A stretch of 64,000 nucleotides of DNA from the NCBI RefSeq assembly GCF_017303275.1, contig NZ_JAFKOJ010000002.1:124001-188000 (forward strand), in the 5' to 3' direction. Numbering within the stretch: the first letter of the stretch is position 1; each line of letters begins with the position of its first letter. Under the pieces are notes generated by a model. The model saw only the letters and a program-made list of their open reading frames with translations, ran no database searches and was not told where the DNA came from. Shown one piece after another: positions 52,201-61,563 of the stretch. The DNA is from Bacillus sp. NTK034 (GTDB taxonomy: Bacteria; Bacillota; Bacilli; Bacillales; Cytobacillaceae). The position numbers and the translations under genes are program-made.

Positions 52201-52464
52201 TTAGAAGCCAAGTTCAAGCTTCATTCCTGCTGACCTTTTTGCGTCTTCTATATTGTCTGCCTCAGACTTGATTACTGTCATATCCACTTCAATCGCTTCC
52301 AGCCTGCTTTCGCAAACCTCCAGTTTTTCTGTCTGTTCATAATACCAATCCTGACGAAGTCCCGACAAATTAGACTCCAGTACATTTTCAAGCTCTTCCA
52401 GCTGATCATATATTTCTGTAAGCATGGCCAGCAATTCATCTTTTTCTACCATTTTTCCCTGCAT
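52201..52464 (-). CDS. yppD: YppD-like coiled-coil protein
   Basis: An 87-residue acidic, helical protein; heptad-like Leu and Glu spacing (LLAMLTEIYDQLEELENVL) predicts a coiled coil. It matches the position and size of Bacillus subtilis YppD (about 80 aa), next to yppE and sspM. ATG 52464 has GGGAGG 8 nt upstream; the frame to 52506 has no site. Function unknown. Confidence 0.75.
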   Translation of the reverse strand: MQGKMVEKDELLAMLTEIYDQLEELENVLESNLSGLRQDWYYEQTEKLEVCESRLEAIEVDMTVIKSEADNIEDAKRSAGMKLELGF

Positions 52465-52711
52465 ACAAAAAACCTCCCGATTTCTATTTCTCCTTGCTTC
52501 CTGCAATAAAATACGACGAAGGATACAGTGAAAATTTTGCTGTGTGCCTACATAATTCTATTTCGCTCGTAGGTTTCCTCCATGCATGACAAAACTAGAA
52601 GTGATTCGTCAAAGAAAGTACTAATTTGCAATTCAGCAACATGGTTTCGACAGCCCCCGGAAGAATGAAAATAGCGTCATTGAACAAACTAATTAACGGA
52701 GGTGTAATGTA

Positions 52712-52819
52712 ATGGAAAAAAAAGAAAAACAAAATAAAGCACAGCCAAAAAAGCTGGAAGAAACAAAAACAGGCTATGGCAATAAGAAGCTTGAAGGCCC
52801 TGACCGCCCTTCAACTTAA
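52712..52819 (+). CDS. sspM: Small acid-soluble spore protein M
   Basis: A 35-residue Lys-rich protein (MEKKEKQNKAQPKKLEETKT ... KKLEGPDRPST). The C-terminal KKLEGPDRPST parallels KKLGGPNRPST of Bacillus subtilis SspM. Expected in the forespore at late sporulation. ATG 52712 follows GGAGGTG with an 8-9 nt spacer. It lies between yppD and yppC as in Bacillus subtilis. A repeat-family-1 copy follows 7 nt after the stop. Confidence 0.87.
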   Translation: MEKKEKQNKAQPKKLEETKTGYGNKKLEGPDRPST

Positions 52820-52825
52820 AAGAAC

Positions 52826-52941
52826 AAAGGCGGAAGCGCCTTGATCAGCCCCCGACAGGCATAAGACGAATTACGCAGGAAATCCTGATTTCTGGAGTGA
52901 TTTGGCTTATGACCCGAGGGGCTAGGCGCTGGAGCTGGATG
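52826..52941. repeat. Dispersed repeat family 1, diverged copy D
   Basis: A 116-bp relative: left end AAAGGCGGAAGCGCCTTG, middle CCCCCGACAGGCATAAGACG, a new hairpin (AGGAAATCCTGATTTCTGG), then GGCTTATGACCCGAGGGGCTAGGCGCTGGAGCTGG. It keeps the end sequences but differs in the stem. It lies directly after sspM. Confidence 0.75.
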
Positions 52942-52991
52942 CAGATATTTTTTCATCAAAGTTATTACATTGTTATACTTTATAAATTCAT

Positions 52992-53024
52992 ATAAAAGCA
53001 AGGGCTTCCTTGCTTTTTTTCACT
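52992..53024. terminator. Bidirectional terminator after sspM / yppC
   Basis: AAAAGCAAGG-GCTT-CCTTGCTTTTTTT stem and T-run. Confidence 0.85.
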
Positions 53025-53030
53025 GTTCCG

Positions 53031-54023
53031 CTAACAAAGCAAGCGAATTAATTTTCCCAGCTTCGCAGCAGTATGAAGCTGTTTCTGCTTATGCAAATAC
53101 CATTTTGTAATATGGACAGGGTGTTTTAGGACAACTGATTCTGATGACCATTTACTCTTAATGCGATTTTTTACAGACCAATCATTAAATTGATGAATGT
53201 GATGTGTGATTATTGGGTATGTACAGCGTAAGAAAGGGGTGGTTCTCCGTTGTCTTCCCTTAAAGTATTTCTCATAATCATGCCTTGAACCAGTATGAAT
53301 TGTGCCTGAAGCAAATTCATACACGTCCCCATAATAGCTGGTGTCAAATAAGATTTCAGCCAGCCGTTTTCCAAGATCAATTCTTTTGGACACCGATCGG
53401 AAACCATTTACACTTGCCCCGTATAATTCCCCTTTACACGTAGGGAAGATTACAGAACTAAAATGAAGATAGTCCTGAAAGGAAAAAAGCAATGTATGAA
53501 AAACTTTATTCTTATAAATTTCATGTTCCATTACTGGTTCTTGGATAACATTTTGTTCATTGATAATCAGTGAGATCATTAACCTCTTTTTATTTCTATT
53601 TTTCCAGAAAGAAAGCCACTCCTGTTCCATAAATGCCGATACATGAAAAATTTTTAATAAATGAAACATTGGTCTATTTATTTTCGTCGAATAATGATAG
53701 AGGAGCAATTGTGGAAATGCATCCTGAAAAATCAGCCAATTGGCCCTTTCATATGTAATATAAAGCATATCCCTCAATTTCTTTCCTATCAATTTAGGAA
53801 AACAGCTTCCTTCAAGATCACACATATTCCAGCCGGCATTTCGAGACACCATGGAAGCAAGAAACGCCCAGCGAATCTCAGGATGCTTTTTATAAAACCG
53901 GAAATAGGCTTCCGTTCTTGAAATATTGTCCAGGTTATATTTTGCTGTCATCTTCATAATATGATCCATAATTGCCTGTTCCTTTTTCTCATGGCTGTCC
54001 AAGAATTTCCCAGGAAGGAACAT
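53031..54023 (-). CDS. yppC: YppC-like protein (DUF2515)
   Basis: A 330-residue soluble protein, rich in aromatic and basic residues, matching Bacillus YppC/DUF2515 by place (before recU), size and motifs such as FLASMVSRNAGWNMCDLEG and FQDYLHFSSVIFPTCKGELYGASVNGF. Biochemical function is unknown. ATG 54023 follows GAGGTG with an 8-nt spacer. It is divergent from recU. Confidence 0.87.
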   Translation of the reverse strand: MFLPGKFLDSHEKKEQAIMDHIMKMTAKYNLDNISRTEAYFRFYKKHPEIRWAFLASMVSRNAGWNMCDLEGSCFPKLIGKKLRDMLYITYERANWLIFQDAFPQLLLYHYSTKINRPMFHLLKIFHVSAFMEQEWLSFWKNRNKKRLMISLIINEQNVIQEPVMEHEIYKNKVFHTLLFSFQDYLHFSSVIFPTCKGELYGASVNGFRSVSKRIDLGKRLAEILFDTSYYGDVYEFASGTIHTGSRHDYEKYFKGRQRRTTPFLRCTYPIITHHIHQFNDWSVKNRIKSKWSSESVVLKHPVHITKWYLHKQKQLHTAAKLGKLIRLLC

Positions 54024-54219
54024 CTCATTTCACCTCAGAAACTGATTGGTCTATCTTTAGCCAGCAGGCAGACATGCCAAATGACTCTGTAACACGATTA
54101 AAACCGGAAATAATGCTCAAATGGAGTTTCCTATATACTTTGTTATTTAGAACTTTTTATTCAGCCAAATCAAGCTTACTTTTGTTATTATAGGGAGGAG
54201 TTTAAAACGAGGTGAATGC

Positions 54220-54831
54220 ATGAATTTCCATTATCCTAATGGCAGAAGATATACCCCACCTGCTAATAGCGCCAAAAAATTAACACCAGAGAAGAAATGG
54301 ACCTACAGCAATCGTGGAATGACATTGGAGGAAGATATAAATGAAACCAATGAATTCTATTTGGAACAGGGAATAGCCACTATTCATAAAAAGCCTACTC
54401 CTGTTCAAATCGTCCAGGTCGATTATCCAAAGAGAAGTGCGGCCGTTATTAAAGAAGCATATTTCAAACAAGCTTCAACAACCGATTATAATGGTGTGTA
54501 TAAAGGGAGATATATTGATTTTGAAGCAAAAGAAACTCAGAACACGACCTCCTTCCCTTTAAAGAATTTTCATGAACACCAGGTGAAGCACATGGAGAAG
54601 GTACTAGCCCAGCAAGGGATTTGTTTTGTTCTTCTCCGCTTCTCTGCTACCGAAGAAGTTTTCCTTTTAGAAGCACATCATTTGCTCTCATACTGGGAGA
54701 GAATGAAGGATGGGGGAAGAAAATCAATTACCAAGGGTGAAATCGAAATGCATGGCCATCACATTCCGCTTGGATTTCAGCCCAGAATTGACTATATTAA
54801 GATAATAGATTATCTTTATACCCTTAAATAA
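54220..54831 (+). CDS. recU: Holliday junction resolvase RecU
   Basis: A 203-residue nuclease that resolves four-way junctions in recombination and chromosome segregation; works with RuvAB. The catalytic metal site appears as [20 protein letters not shown] (D, E and K of a PD-(D/E)xK fold), and the stalk follows at [23 protein letters not shown] 54220 follows GAGGTG. The penicillin-binding protein gene starts 42 nt downstream; this recU-ponA pairing is conserved in Bacilli. Confidence 0.95.
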   Translation: MNFHYPNGRRYTPPANSAKKLTPEKKWTYSNRGMTLEEDINETNEFYLEQGIATIHKKPTPVQIVQVDYPKRSAAVIKEAYFKQASTTDYNGVYKGRYIDFEAKETQNTTSFPLKNFHEHQVKHMEKVLAQQGICFVLLRFSATEEVFLLEAHHLLSYWERMKDGGRKSITKGEIEMHGHHIPLGFQPRIDYIKIIDYLYTLK

Positions 54832-54873
54832 GTTTTTTTACAGTTCCATTGTTAAGAAAGGATGAACATAGAT

Positions 54874-57567
54874 ATGACTGAAAAATATCAATCAAGAGAG
54901 GAGCGCCGCAAACAGCAATCCAAGCCTAAAAAGAAGGGCGGGAAAAAAGGCACAGGCACTTTTAAACGTATTTTTCTTATTTTAATTGCCCTCGGAATTG
55001 CTGGAATGCTTTTAGGAGCAGGCGCTTTTGCTTTTATGGTGAAAGACGCACCAAAACTTGATGAAAAATTGCTGAAGGATCCAATTTCTTCACAGATTTA
55101 CGATATGGATGGCGAATTCATTACAGATGTAGGATCCGAAAACCGTGATTATGTCGCTTATGAAGATATACCCAAACTAGTGGAAGACGCCTTTTTGGCA
55201 ACTGAGGATGTCCGCTTTTACAAACATAATGGGATGGATTTAATACGATTAGGCGGTGCAGTAATTGCCAACGTAACTCGCGGATTTGGTTCGGAAGGGG
55301 CGAGTACGATTACCCAGCAGGTGGTAAAGAACTCCTTCTTAAATAATGAAAAAACGCTAAGCAGGAAAGCTCAGGAAGCCTGGCTCGCCTTCCAGCTTGA
55401 GCGCAAGTATACAAAACAGGAAATCTTTGAAATGTATGTAAACAAGATTTATATGTCTGAAGGGCATGGAGTTTTAACGGCATCGAAAATCTTTTTCGGT
55501 AAAGAACTTGCTGAGCTGGAGCTGCATGAAGCAGCCCTTTTAGCCGGCATGCCGCAAAGCCCGAACAATTATAATCCTTTTGATCATCCTGACAAGGCAG
55601 AGAAAAGAAGAAATATTGTCCTTTCTTTAATGAATCAGCATGGTTTCATTACAAAAGAAGAAATGGAAGCAGCCCAAAAAGTTCCTGTGGAATCTACACT
55701 TGTGGCTGAAGAAAAAAGAGAAACAAATGAATCAAAATATGATTCCTTTATCGACGTTGTCTTGGATGAAGTGGAAGATAAATACCCGGATCTAAACCCT
55801 TATTCTGATGGACTAAAAATTTATACGACCTTGGATCCTGATGCACAGAAGCACGTAGAAAACATCTTAAACACTGATGCAGCGGTAGCGTATCCAGATG
55901 ACGAGTTCCAGGCGGGAATCACCCTGCTTGATACAAAAACCGGTGAAATCAGAGCAATTGGCGGAGGACGCAATCAGGAAGTAAAACGCGGATTTAACTT
56001 TGCCGTAGATCAAAAAAGACATGCTGGTTCAACTTTTAAACCGATTGTCGATTATGGACCTGCAATCGAATATTTAAAATGGGGAACCTATCATACTATA
56101 GTTGATGAACCCCACACATACTCCGGAGGAACAAAGATCAATAACTGGGATGGAAAGCATATGGGCCCTATGTCTATGCGTGAAGCCCTTGCCCGTTCCC
56201 GTAATATCCCTGCCCTGAAAACACTTCAGGAAGTAGGGACTGATAAAGCATTGGAATTTACTAATAAATTAGGCATTCCAATGGAAGAGATGTATGAGTC
56301 CTATTCTATCGGCGCTTATGAGGTTTCCTCTCTGCAGGTAGCCGGCGCATACAGTGCATTTGGAAACAATGGGTTTTACACTGAGCCTCATGCCATCAAG
56401 CAAATTGAAATGCGTGACGGCACAAAGCTTGATTTGAAACCTGAATCTGAAGTAGTAATGAAAGATTATACAGCATTTATGATCAGTGATATGCTGAAAA
56501 GCGTAGTTAAGTCTTCTTATGGAACCGGCCGTCTGGCAGATGTTCCAGGATTGCCTGTAGCAGGAAAAACGGGGACTACAAACTACACCGATGAACAGGA
56601 ACAGGAGTTTGGAATTCCTGGAGGTGCTGTGCCTGATGCCTGGTTTGCAGGATATACAACTAACTATACAGCGGCTGTCTGGACCGGCTACCAGGATAGA
56701 AAAAATTATATCCCGGCAGGCGATGAGCAAAAAATTGCTCAAAAACTGTTCAGCAGCTTAATGGCACATGTATCAGAAGGAAAAGAAACAGAAGACTTCA
56801 AGGTCCCAAATTCAGTTGAGAAAGTAGCGATTGAAAAAGGCAGCAACCCTGCCAAACTTGCAAGCCAATTCACGCCTAAGGACCAAATCATTTATGAGTA
56901 TGCTGTAAAAGGCAATGCTCCGACACAAGTGTCTGAGAAGTTTGATAAACTGGACTCCCCTTCTGGCCTTTCAGCGAACTTTGACCAGGAGATAAATGAA
57001 ATTACATTATCATGGGAATATCCAGAAGATGCAGAAGGCACTCAATTTGAAGTGACGGTATCCGTAAATGAAGGCGGAGATCAGCAGCTTAGCGTTACTT
57101 CAGAAAAAGGCTTAAAAATTGCCAATCCCCAGCCAGGAGCTGTATATACCTTTAAAGTAACAGCATTTAACGGTGATCAGCAAAGTGACCCAGCTACTGT
57201 AAAAGTAGAAATCCCTGATCCAAGCGTCATCGAAGAAGATGAAACTGAAGGTGAAGGACAGGATGGAACTGGCGAAGAAGAACAGGATGGTCAAGAAGGT
57301 CAAAATGGTGAAGACGGCCAGGGCGGAAACCAAAATGGAGACGGCTCTGGAAATGGTAATGGTGATGGTTCCGGAGATGGTTCCGGAGATGGATCCGGAG
57401 ATGGTGAAGGAGCCGGAAACGGTGATGGTGATGGTTCCGGAGAAGGTGATACCGGTACCGGAGAAGAGAACGGAACGGGTACTGGAGGAGATACTGGCAG
57501 CGGCGGAAACGGCACTGGCAGCGGAACCTCAGGCTCGAGCGGTTCTGGAAATGGATCTGGCACATAA
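54874..57567 (+). CDS. ponA: Class A penicillin-binding protein 1 (PonA)
   Basis: A bifunctional peptidoglycan synthase of 897 residues. A basic cytosolic tail (residues 5-30) binds partners such as GpsB; one membrane helix is at about 32-56. The GT51 glycosyltransferase domain has E111 in ATEDVRFYKHNG. The transpeptidase has S386-x-x-K389 (GSTFKP), SRN and K565-T-G (GKTGTTN). A fibronectin-III-like domain (about 690-780) precedes a 108-residue Gly/Asp/Ser tail (790-897) of simple repeats. ATG 54874 was chosen: AAAGGA is 9-10 nt upstream, while ATG 54862 touches the site. Confidence 0.96.
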   Translation: MTEKYQSREERRKQQSKPKKKGGKKGTGTFKRIFLILIALGIAGMLLGAGAFAFMVKDAPKLDEKLLKDPISSQIYDMDGEFITDVGSENRDYVAYEDIPKLVEDAFLATEDVRFYKHNGMDLIRLGGAVIANVTRGFGSEGASTITQQVVKNSFLNNEKTLSRKAQEAWLAFQLERKYTKQEIFEMYVNKIYMSEGHGVLTASKIFFGKELAELELHEAALLAGMPQSPNNYNPFDHPDKAEKRRNIVLSLMNQHGFITKEEMEAAQKVPVESTLVAEEKRETNESKYDSFIDVVLDEVEDKYPDLNPYSDGLKIYTTLDPDAQKHVENILNTDAAVAYPDDEFQAGITLLDTKTGEIRAIGGGRNQEVKRGFNFAVDQKRHAGSTFKPIVDYGPAIEYLKWGTYHTIVDEPHTYSGGTKINNWDGKHMGPMSMREALARSRNIPALKTLQEVGTDKALEFTNKLGIPMEEMYESYSIGAYEVSSLQVAGAYSAFGNNGFYTEPHAIKQIEMRDGTKLDLKPESEVVMKDYTAFMISDMLKSVVKSSYGTGRLADVPGLPVAGKTGTTNYTDEQEQEFGIPGGAVPDAWFAGYTTNYTAAVWTGYQDRKNYIPAGDEQKIAQKLFSSLMAHVSEGKETEDFKVPNSVEKVAIEKGSNPAKLASQFTPKDQIIYEYAVKGNAPTQVSEKFDKLDSPSGLSANFDQEINEITLSWEYPEDAEGTQFEVTVSVNEGGDQQLSVTSEKGLKIANPQPGAVYTFKVTAFNGDQQSDPATVKVEIPDPSVIEEDETEGEGQDGTGEEEQDGQEGQNGEDGQGGNQNGDGSGNGNGDGSGDGSGDGSGDGEGAGNGDGDGSGEGDTGTGEENGTGTGGDTGSGGNGTGSGTSGSSGSGNGSGT
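57225..57564 (+). repeat. Low-complexity coding repeat in the PonA tail
   Basis: GGTGATGG- and GGNTCCGG-type 6-mers encode G-[DNES]-G runs such as GDGSGDGSGDGSGDGEG. Codons for Gly vary (GGA, GGT, GGC), so slippage is damped but length differences between strains are expected. Confidence 0.8.
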
Positions 57568-57579
57568 CTAAATAGAAGT

Positions 57580-57616
57580 AAAGAGCTGACTCAGTGATGA
57601 GTCAGCTCTTTTTTGT
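57580..57616 (+). terminator. Terminator of recU-ponA
   Basis: AAAGAGCTGACTCA-GTGA-TGAGTCAGCTCTTTTTT, a perfect 14-bp stem. Confidence 0.92.
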
Positions 57617-57705
57617 CTATGTACTGCTGAGTTTTTTTGGAAATGAGCTGTACTGGTACACTTTTACGCGGGTTATGGGGGTTTGTGGCACACTACCTCC
57701 TTTTA

Positions 57706-57899
57706 TACGCGAAACTCTGGGGTTCGCGCGGACCTCGACCTTTTGTGCGCGCATTTCACCAGTTTGCGCGCGCTTTCCTTCCTTTTGAGCGCGGCTTTTT
57801 TTAGTTACGCGCGAAACTCTGGGTCTTGCGCGGATCTCAATCTTTTGTGCGTGCATTTCTACAGTTTGTGCGCGCTTTCGTTCCTTTTGCGCGCGGCTT
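57706..57899. repeat. GC-rich 102-bp tandem repeat, about two copies
   Basis: GAAACTCTGGG recurs at 57711 and 57813 and GGCTT at 57793 and 57895, a period of 102 bp. Inside each copy GCGCG-type cores recur about every 20-21 bp (consensus on the minus strand CGCGCNCAAAAG). A fading part-copy may start near 57665. On the minus strand a frame stays open through both copies and reads RAQK-type heptads (SRAQKEGKRAQTGEMRAQKV), but its start codons lack a ribosome site, so it is not annotated as a gene. The rest of the ponA-ypoC gap shows nothing further. Confidence 0.8.
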
Positions 57900-57973
57900 A
57901 ATGGAATTTATGCACAGCACGTGCAGTTCGTGCGGCCTATTAAAACTGATGACCTTTTTCTCTAGCCATAGAA

Positions 57974-58003
57974 AAAAGCGCCTATCATTTACAGGCGCTT
58001 TCT
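57974..58003 (-). terminator. Terminator of the dnaD-nth-ypoC operon
   Basis: Minus strand AAGCGCC...GGCGCTT with a 10-nt loop, followed by TTTTC. The ypoC stop codon lies in the loop. Confidence 0.82.
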
Positions 58004-58513
58004 CTTTATTTTTTCCAATGCAAGCATCTTCATATATTGCTTTTCCATTTCAGCCATTAGTTCAGACAGCTGTATATAAGAATGATAAAAAGCCGGTCGT
58101 GCAAAAATGAAATTAAGCCGTTCTTTAAGGTTCATTGGCTTTATTGGCAATTCTCCAGGATCTGACTGAAGGTTTACCGGCTTGCTGTTTGCCCAATACA
58201 ATAGCTGTAAAAATACTCCCAAAGATACTTTCATCGGACCTAAGGCTGCCTTCTGGTCCCGGTTTGAGAAGTGCATTTTCAAAACTTGTCTCTGCCCTGC
58301 CCACTCATTCATTAAGACCGGAATATATTTATCGCTGGTTTCCCAAGGCCTTACAGCAGGTATGCCCGCATAAAAAGCCGCATCATATAAAAATGGCAGG
58401 AGAGGCTGATAAGCTGAAAGGGATCCTTCTTTTACAGCCAATGAATCATTCTTTTTGTAAAACAAGGGATGGCATAATTGTTCTGTAACAGGAATGGCTA
58501 TCTCCCCGGTCAT
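57989..58513 (-). CDS. ypoC: YpoC-like protein
   Basis: A 174-residue soluble protein of unknown function matching Bacillus subtilis YpoC by place (after nth) and by stretches such as PFLYDAAFYAGIPAVRPWE, LKMHFSNRDQKAALGPM and LLYWANSKPVNL. The ATG at 58513 overlaps the stop of nth by 4 nt (ATGA), so the longer frame to 58573 is a shadow of nth. Last gene of the dnaD-nth-ypoC unit. Confidence 0.88.
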   Translation of the reverse strand: MTGEIAIPVTEQLCHPLFYKKNDSLAVKEGSLSAYQPLLPFLYDAAFYAGIPAVRPWETSDKYIPVLMNEWAGQRQVLKMHFSNRDQKAALGPMKVSLGVFLQLLYWANSKPVNLQSDPGELPIKPMNLKERLNFIFARPAFYHSYIQLSELMAEMEKQYMKMLALEKIKRKRL

Positions 58514-59166
58514 TTTGCTTGCTTTACCTTCATTCGTTTTTTGCCTTCCCGGCACAAATCCAGCAGAGGGCAAATCTCACATTGAGGATTCTGTGCCTTA
58601 CAGTGGTATCTTCCAAAAAAGATCATACGATGATGAGTTATTGACCATTCATCCATCGGCACTTTCTTCATTAATGTCTTTTCAACTTCAAGTACAGAGT
58701 CCTTCCAGCGGCAGAAGCCAAGCCTTTTGCTTACTCGTTCAACATGAGTATCCACTGCAATGGCAGGCACTCCATAAGCCACTGAGACAACGACATTAGC
58801 AGTTTTGCGGCCTACTCCAGGAAGTTTTGTAAGCTCATCCCTGTCGCGCGGCACTACACCCTCATATTCATCCAGAAGCAATCTGCATAGCTTTTGGATA
58901 TTCTTAGCTTTGTTGCGATAAAGACCAATAGAGCGGATATCCTCCTGCAGTTCCTCAAGGGTAACATTAAGGTAATCCTGGGGTGTTTTATACTTTTGAA
59001 ACAGGTTTTTTGTCACTTTGTTTACCAAAGCATCAGTACATTGTGCCGATAGTGCTACAGCTATGACCAGTTCAAATGGATTGGAATGATTTAATTCACA
59101 GTGTGCTTCCGGGAACATTTCCCCCATTGCATCAAGGCAGTATCTAATTTGTGTTTTATTTAACAA
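58510..59166 (-). CDS. nth: Endonuclease III
   Basis: A bifunctional DNA glycosylase/AP lyase of about 218 residues that removes oxidised pyrimidines. The helix-hairpin-helix LPGVGRKTANVV contains the catalytic Lys, VDTHVERVS the catalytic Asp, and CKAQNPQCEICPLLDLC the C-x6-C-x2-C-x5-C ligands of the 4Fe-4S cluster. The start is uncertain: TTG 59166 (family-like MLNKTQI, GGTGAT 4-5 nt upstream) was preferred over TTG 59178. It lies 51 nt after dnaD and overlaps ypoC. Confidence 0.95.
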   Translation of the reverse strand: MLNKTQIRYCLDAMGEMFPEAHCELNHSNPFELVIAVALSAQCTDALVNKVTKNLFQKYKTPQDYLNVTLEELQEDIRSIGLYRNKAKNIQKLCRLLLDEYEGVVPRDRDELTKLPGVGRKTANVVVSVAYGVPAIAVDTHVERVSKRLGFCRWKDSVLEVEKTLMKKVPMDEWSITHHRMIFFGRYHCKAQNPQCEICPLLDLCREGKKRMKVKQAK

Positions 59167-59217
59167 AGAAATCACCAACTTACTATCTTCAAAATTTTGG
59201 ATGCTGCTTAAGCCTGC

Positions 59218-59928
59218 TTACTGTTCAAGCCAATTATAAAAGGGAACGGATTTCGTTGTCTGTGATGAAGTGTCTTCCCTCTTCGTCCTTTGCTGTGCCT
59301 GGTTCTGCCTGAATTTTTTGCCATAGCTTTTTGCCTGTTCAATCGTTTTTATGCCGTTCTTTTTCCATTCAAAAAGAATCCGGTCTATATATCTGAAATT
59401 CAGTTTGCCGGATAGGACAGATTCTCTTAGTGCTGCTTTTATTATATGAGGATCATGGTGATCATCATCCATCCAAAGCGCAAGTGTTTCACATTCAAAA
59501 GGTGAAAGCGGCCTGCCGAATTCCCTTTCAAAGCAAGTATAAAGATCTGTTTCCTCTTGCTGACTCTTAACTGCTTCCTCTTTTTTGCCGGTGAGCAGAA
59601 ACTGGTCAATAAGTTTCTCCCAAAGCGGATCAAGATGGTATCTTTCATATCTGATGCCATCAGCAGAGTAGCTATCTTTAATGTCAATAAAGCCTTTTTG
59701 GATTAGTTTTCTTAGCAGATCCGTACATTCAGCCACAGAAATGGTCATGCGGGAAGATAATTCTACAGGGGTGGGAAATTCATTCCCGTGTTCAATATAG
59801 GAAATTACATGAAGAATTAAGACGAGTTCATGCTCATTCAAATTCATTTCTTTATATTGTGACAGCAGGACTCCAGGTATTGAAATATTTCCTTCCTGAA
59901 GCCATTTTAATAAACTACTTTTAGACAT
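59218..59928 (-). CDS. dnaD: Primosomal replication-initiation protein DnaD
   Basis: A 236-residue protein that remodels DNA with DnaB and DnaI during helicase loading. The N-terminal winged-helix part (1-100, LLLSQYKEMNLNEHELVLIL and EFPTPVELSSRM) and the C-terminal DnaD-like domain (about 125-200, FGRPLSPFECETLALWMDDD ... FRYIDRILFEWKKNGIKT) are both clear, with the conserved end VPFYNWLEQ. ATG 59928 has AAGGAGG 8 nt upstream; a GTG at 59937 overlaps that site. Confidence 0.95.
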   Translation of the reverse strand: MSKSSLLKWLQEGNISIPGVLLSQYKEMNLNEHELVLILHVISYIEHGNEFPTPVELSSRMTISVAECTDLLRKLIQKGFIDIKDSYSADGIRYERYHLDPLWEKLIDQFLLTGKKEEAVKSQQEETDLYTCFEREFGRPLSPFECETLALWMDDDHHDPHIIKAALRESVLSGKLNFRYIDRILFEWKKNGIKTIEQAKSYGKKFRQNQAQQRTKREDTSSQTTKSVPFYNWLEQ

Positions 59929-60054
59929 TCGGGACACCTCCTTATCAGTATATCATGAACATAGCGGCCAAAGTGAGATGAAAAACCGGTAACTTTTCCA
60001 TGAAGATTCAGCTTGACTGTTTCTTCTAAAAGATCTAGCGGGAATCGGAAGAAG

Positions 60055-60082
60055 CAAAAAATCCGCGGAAGGCGGATTTTTG
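60055..60082 (-). terminator. Terminator of asnS
   Basis: Minus strand AAAAATCCGCC-TTCC-GCGGATTTTTT. Confidence 0.88.
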
Positions 60083-60104
60083 CTTTATCTCAATTAATTT
60101 TTAA

Positions 60105-61400
60105 TTATGGATATAGACGGTTTAATAAACGAGGAAACGGAATTGTTTCACGTACATGCTCAACGCCGCTGATCCAGGCAACTGTTCTTTCAAGACCAAG
60201 ACCAAATCCGGAATGCGGCACTGAACCATATTGGCGAAGCTCCAAGTACCATTTGTAAGCATCCATATCTAATTTATGTTCATCAAGGCGCTGCTTGAGA
60301 AGGTCGTAGTCGTGAATACGCTCAGAGCCGCCGATGATTTCTCCATAACCTTCAGGTGCAATCAAGTCGGCACATAATACAACATCTTCTCTTGATGGAT
60401 CAGGCTGCATATAGAACGGTTTCAGTGAAGTTGGATAGTGTGTGATAAAGACTGGCTTATCATAGCTTTCTGCAATTGCTGTCTCATGCGGTGCACCAAA
60501 GTCGTCTCCCCACTGGATATCATCAAAGCCTTTTTCCTGAAGAAACTTAATTGCTTCATCATATGTGATGCGCGGGAATGGTGCCGTAATTTTTTCAAGC
60601 TTCTCCGTATCACGGCCTAATGTTTTCAGCTCAATAGAACAGTTCTTTAGAACAGATTGTACAATATGAGCTACATATTCTTCCTGTACTTTTAAGTTAT
60701 CATCAAACTCACAGAAAGCCATTTCAGGTTCAATCATCCAAAATTCAATTAAATGACGGCGAGTTTTGGATTTTTCAGCTCGGAAGGTCGGTCCAAATGA
60801 AAATACCTTTCCGAGAGCCATAGCAGCTGCTTCCATATAAAGCTGGCCGCTTTGTGATAAATAAGCATCTTCATCAAAATACTTTGTGGCAAAAAGTTCT
60901 GAAGTGCCTTCTGGGGCGCTTCCCGTCAGAATTGGCGGGTCAACCTTGGAAAAACCTTGCTCATTGAAAAACTCATATGTTGCCCGGATAATTTCATTTC
61001 TGATTTTCATGACTGCATGCTGCCGGCGGGAGCGCAGCCATAGGTGACGATTGTCCATCAGGAATTCAGTTCCATGTTCTTTAGGGGTAATCGGATAATC
61101 TACCGCCTGATGAATAACTTCCAGGCCTGTAACCAGCATTTCAAATCCGAAAGGTGAACGCTCATCCTTTTGAATCTTGCCAGTAACATAAACGGAAGAT
61201 TCCTGAGTAACTGATTTTGCACCCTGAAAAATCTCTTCCGGCACTTCCGCTTTTACTACAACACCTTGTATAAAACCAGTCCCATCACGCAGCTGCAAAA
61301 ATGCAATCTTTCCGCTTGAGCGTTTATTGGCAATCCAGGCTCCAATCGTAACTTCCTGATCAACATATTTATGAACTTGAGAAATTGTTGTTTTTATCAA
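60105..61400 (-). CDS. asnS: Asparaginyl-tRNA synthetase
   Basis: A class IIb tRNA synthetase of 431 residues. The N-terminal OB fold ([20 protein letters not shown]) binds the anticodon; the catalytic core has motif 2 [21 protein letters not shown] and motif 3 [15 protein letters not shown]. It lacks the GAD insert of bacterial AspRS and matches AsnRS. The start is TTG 61400 with GGAGGG 8 nt upstream (MIKTTISQ, as Bacillus subtilis MKTTINQ); no ATG is available. No T-box leader is visible upstream. It follows aspB on the same strand. Confidence 0.96.
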   Translation of the reverse strand: MIKTTISQVHKYVDQEVTIGAWIANKRSSGKIAFLQLRDGTGFIQGVVVKAEVPEEIFQGAKSVTQESSVYVTGKIQKDERSPFGFEMLVTGLEVIHQAVDYPITPKEHGTEFLMDNRHLWLRSRRQHAVMKIRNEIIRATYEFFNEQGFSKVDPPILTGSAPEGTSELFATKYFDEDAYLSQSGQLYMEAAAMALGKVFSFGPTFRAEKSKTRRHLIEFWMIEPEMAFCEFDDNLKVQEEYVAHIVQSVLKNCSIELKTLGRDTEKLEKITAPFPRITYDEAIKFLQEKGFDDIQWGDDFGAPHETAIAESYDKPVFITHYPTSLKPFYMQPDPSREDVVLCADLIAPEGYGEIIGGSERIHDYDLLKQRLDEHKLDMDAYKWYLELRQYGSVPHSGFGLGLERTVAWISGVEHVRETIPFPRLLNRLYP

Positions 61401-61524
61401 TTTATGTTCCCTCCAAAAAAATCTAAACAATCACTTCTTATGTATCGCTATATATTATACCTTCAAGCACATTGACAAGCAATAACAGTAAATTTTTATA
61501 CGCTCTAAATAGATAGAAAACACA

Positions 61525-61560
61525 GAAGGAGGCCGGATATGATCCGGCCGCTCCTGTTTC
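61525..61560 (-). terminator. Hairpin/terminator after aspB
   Basis: Minus strand AGGAGCGGCCGGAT / ATCCGGCCTCCT stem, then TCTGTGTTTT. The T-run is broken, so some reading into asnS is possible. Confidence 0.6.
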
Positions 61561-61563
61561 ACA

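Noticed and set aside
57239..57571. Alternative frames of 87-112 codons over the ponA tail, on both strands
   Set aside because: They result from the simple-sequence DNA that encodes the Gly/Asp/Ser tail; low complexity keeps all frames open.
57617..57856. Minus-strand frame of 79 codons with RAQK heptads
   Set aside because: Not called as a gene because no ribosome site precedes its start codons and the GCGCG repeat itself explains the open frame. Kept as a finding on the repeat.
61401..61560. T-box leader for asnS
   Set aside because: No T-box motif, specifier stem or terminator/anti-terminator pair is visible, and the gap is too short.
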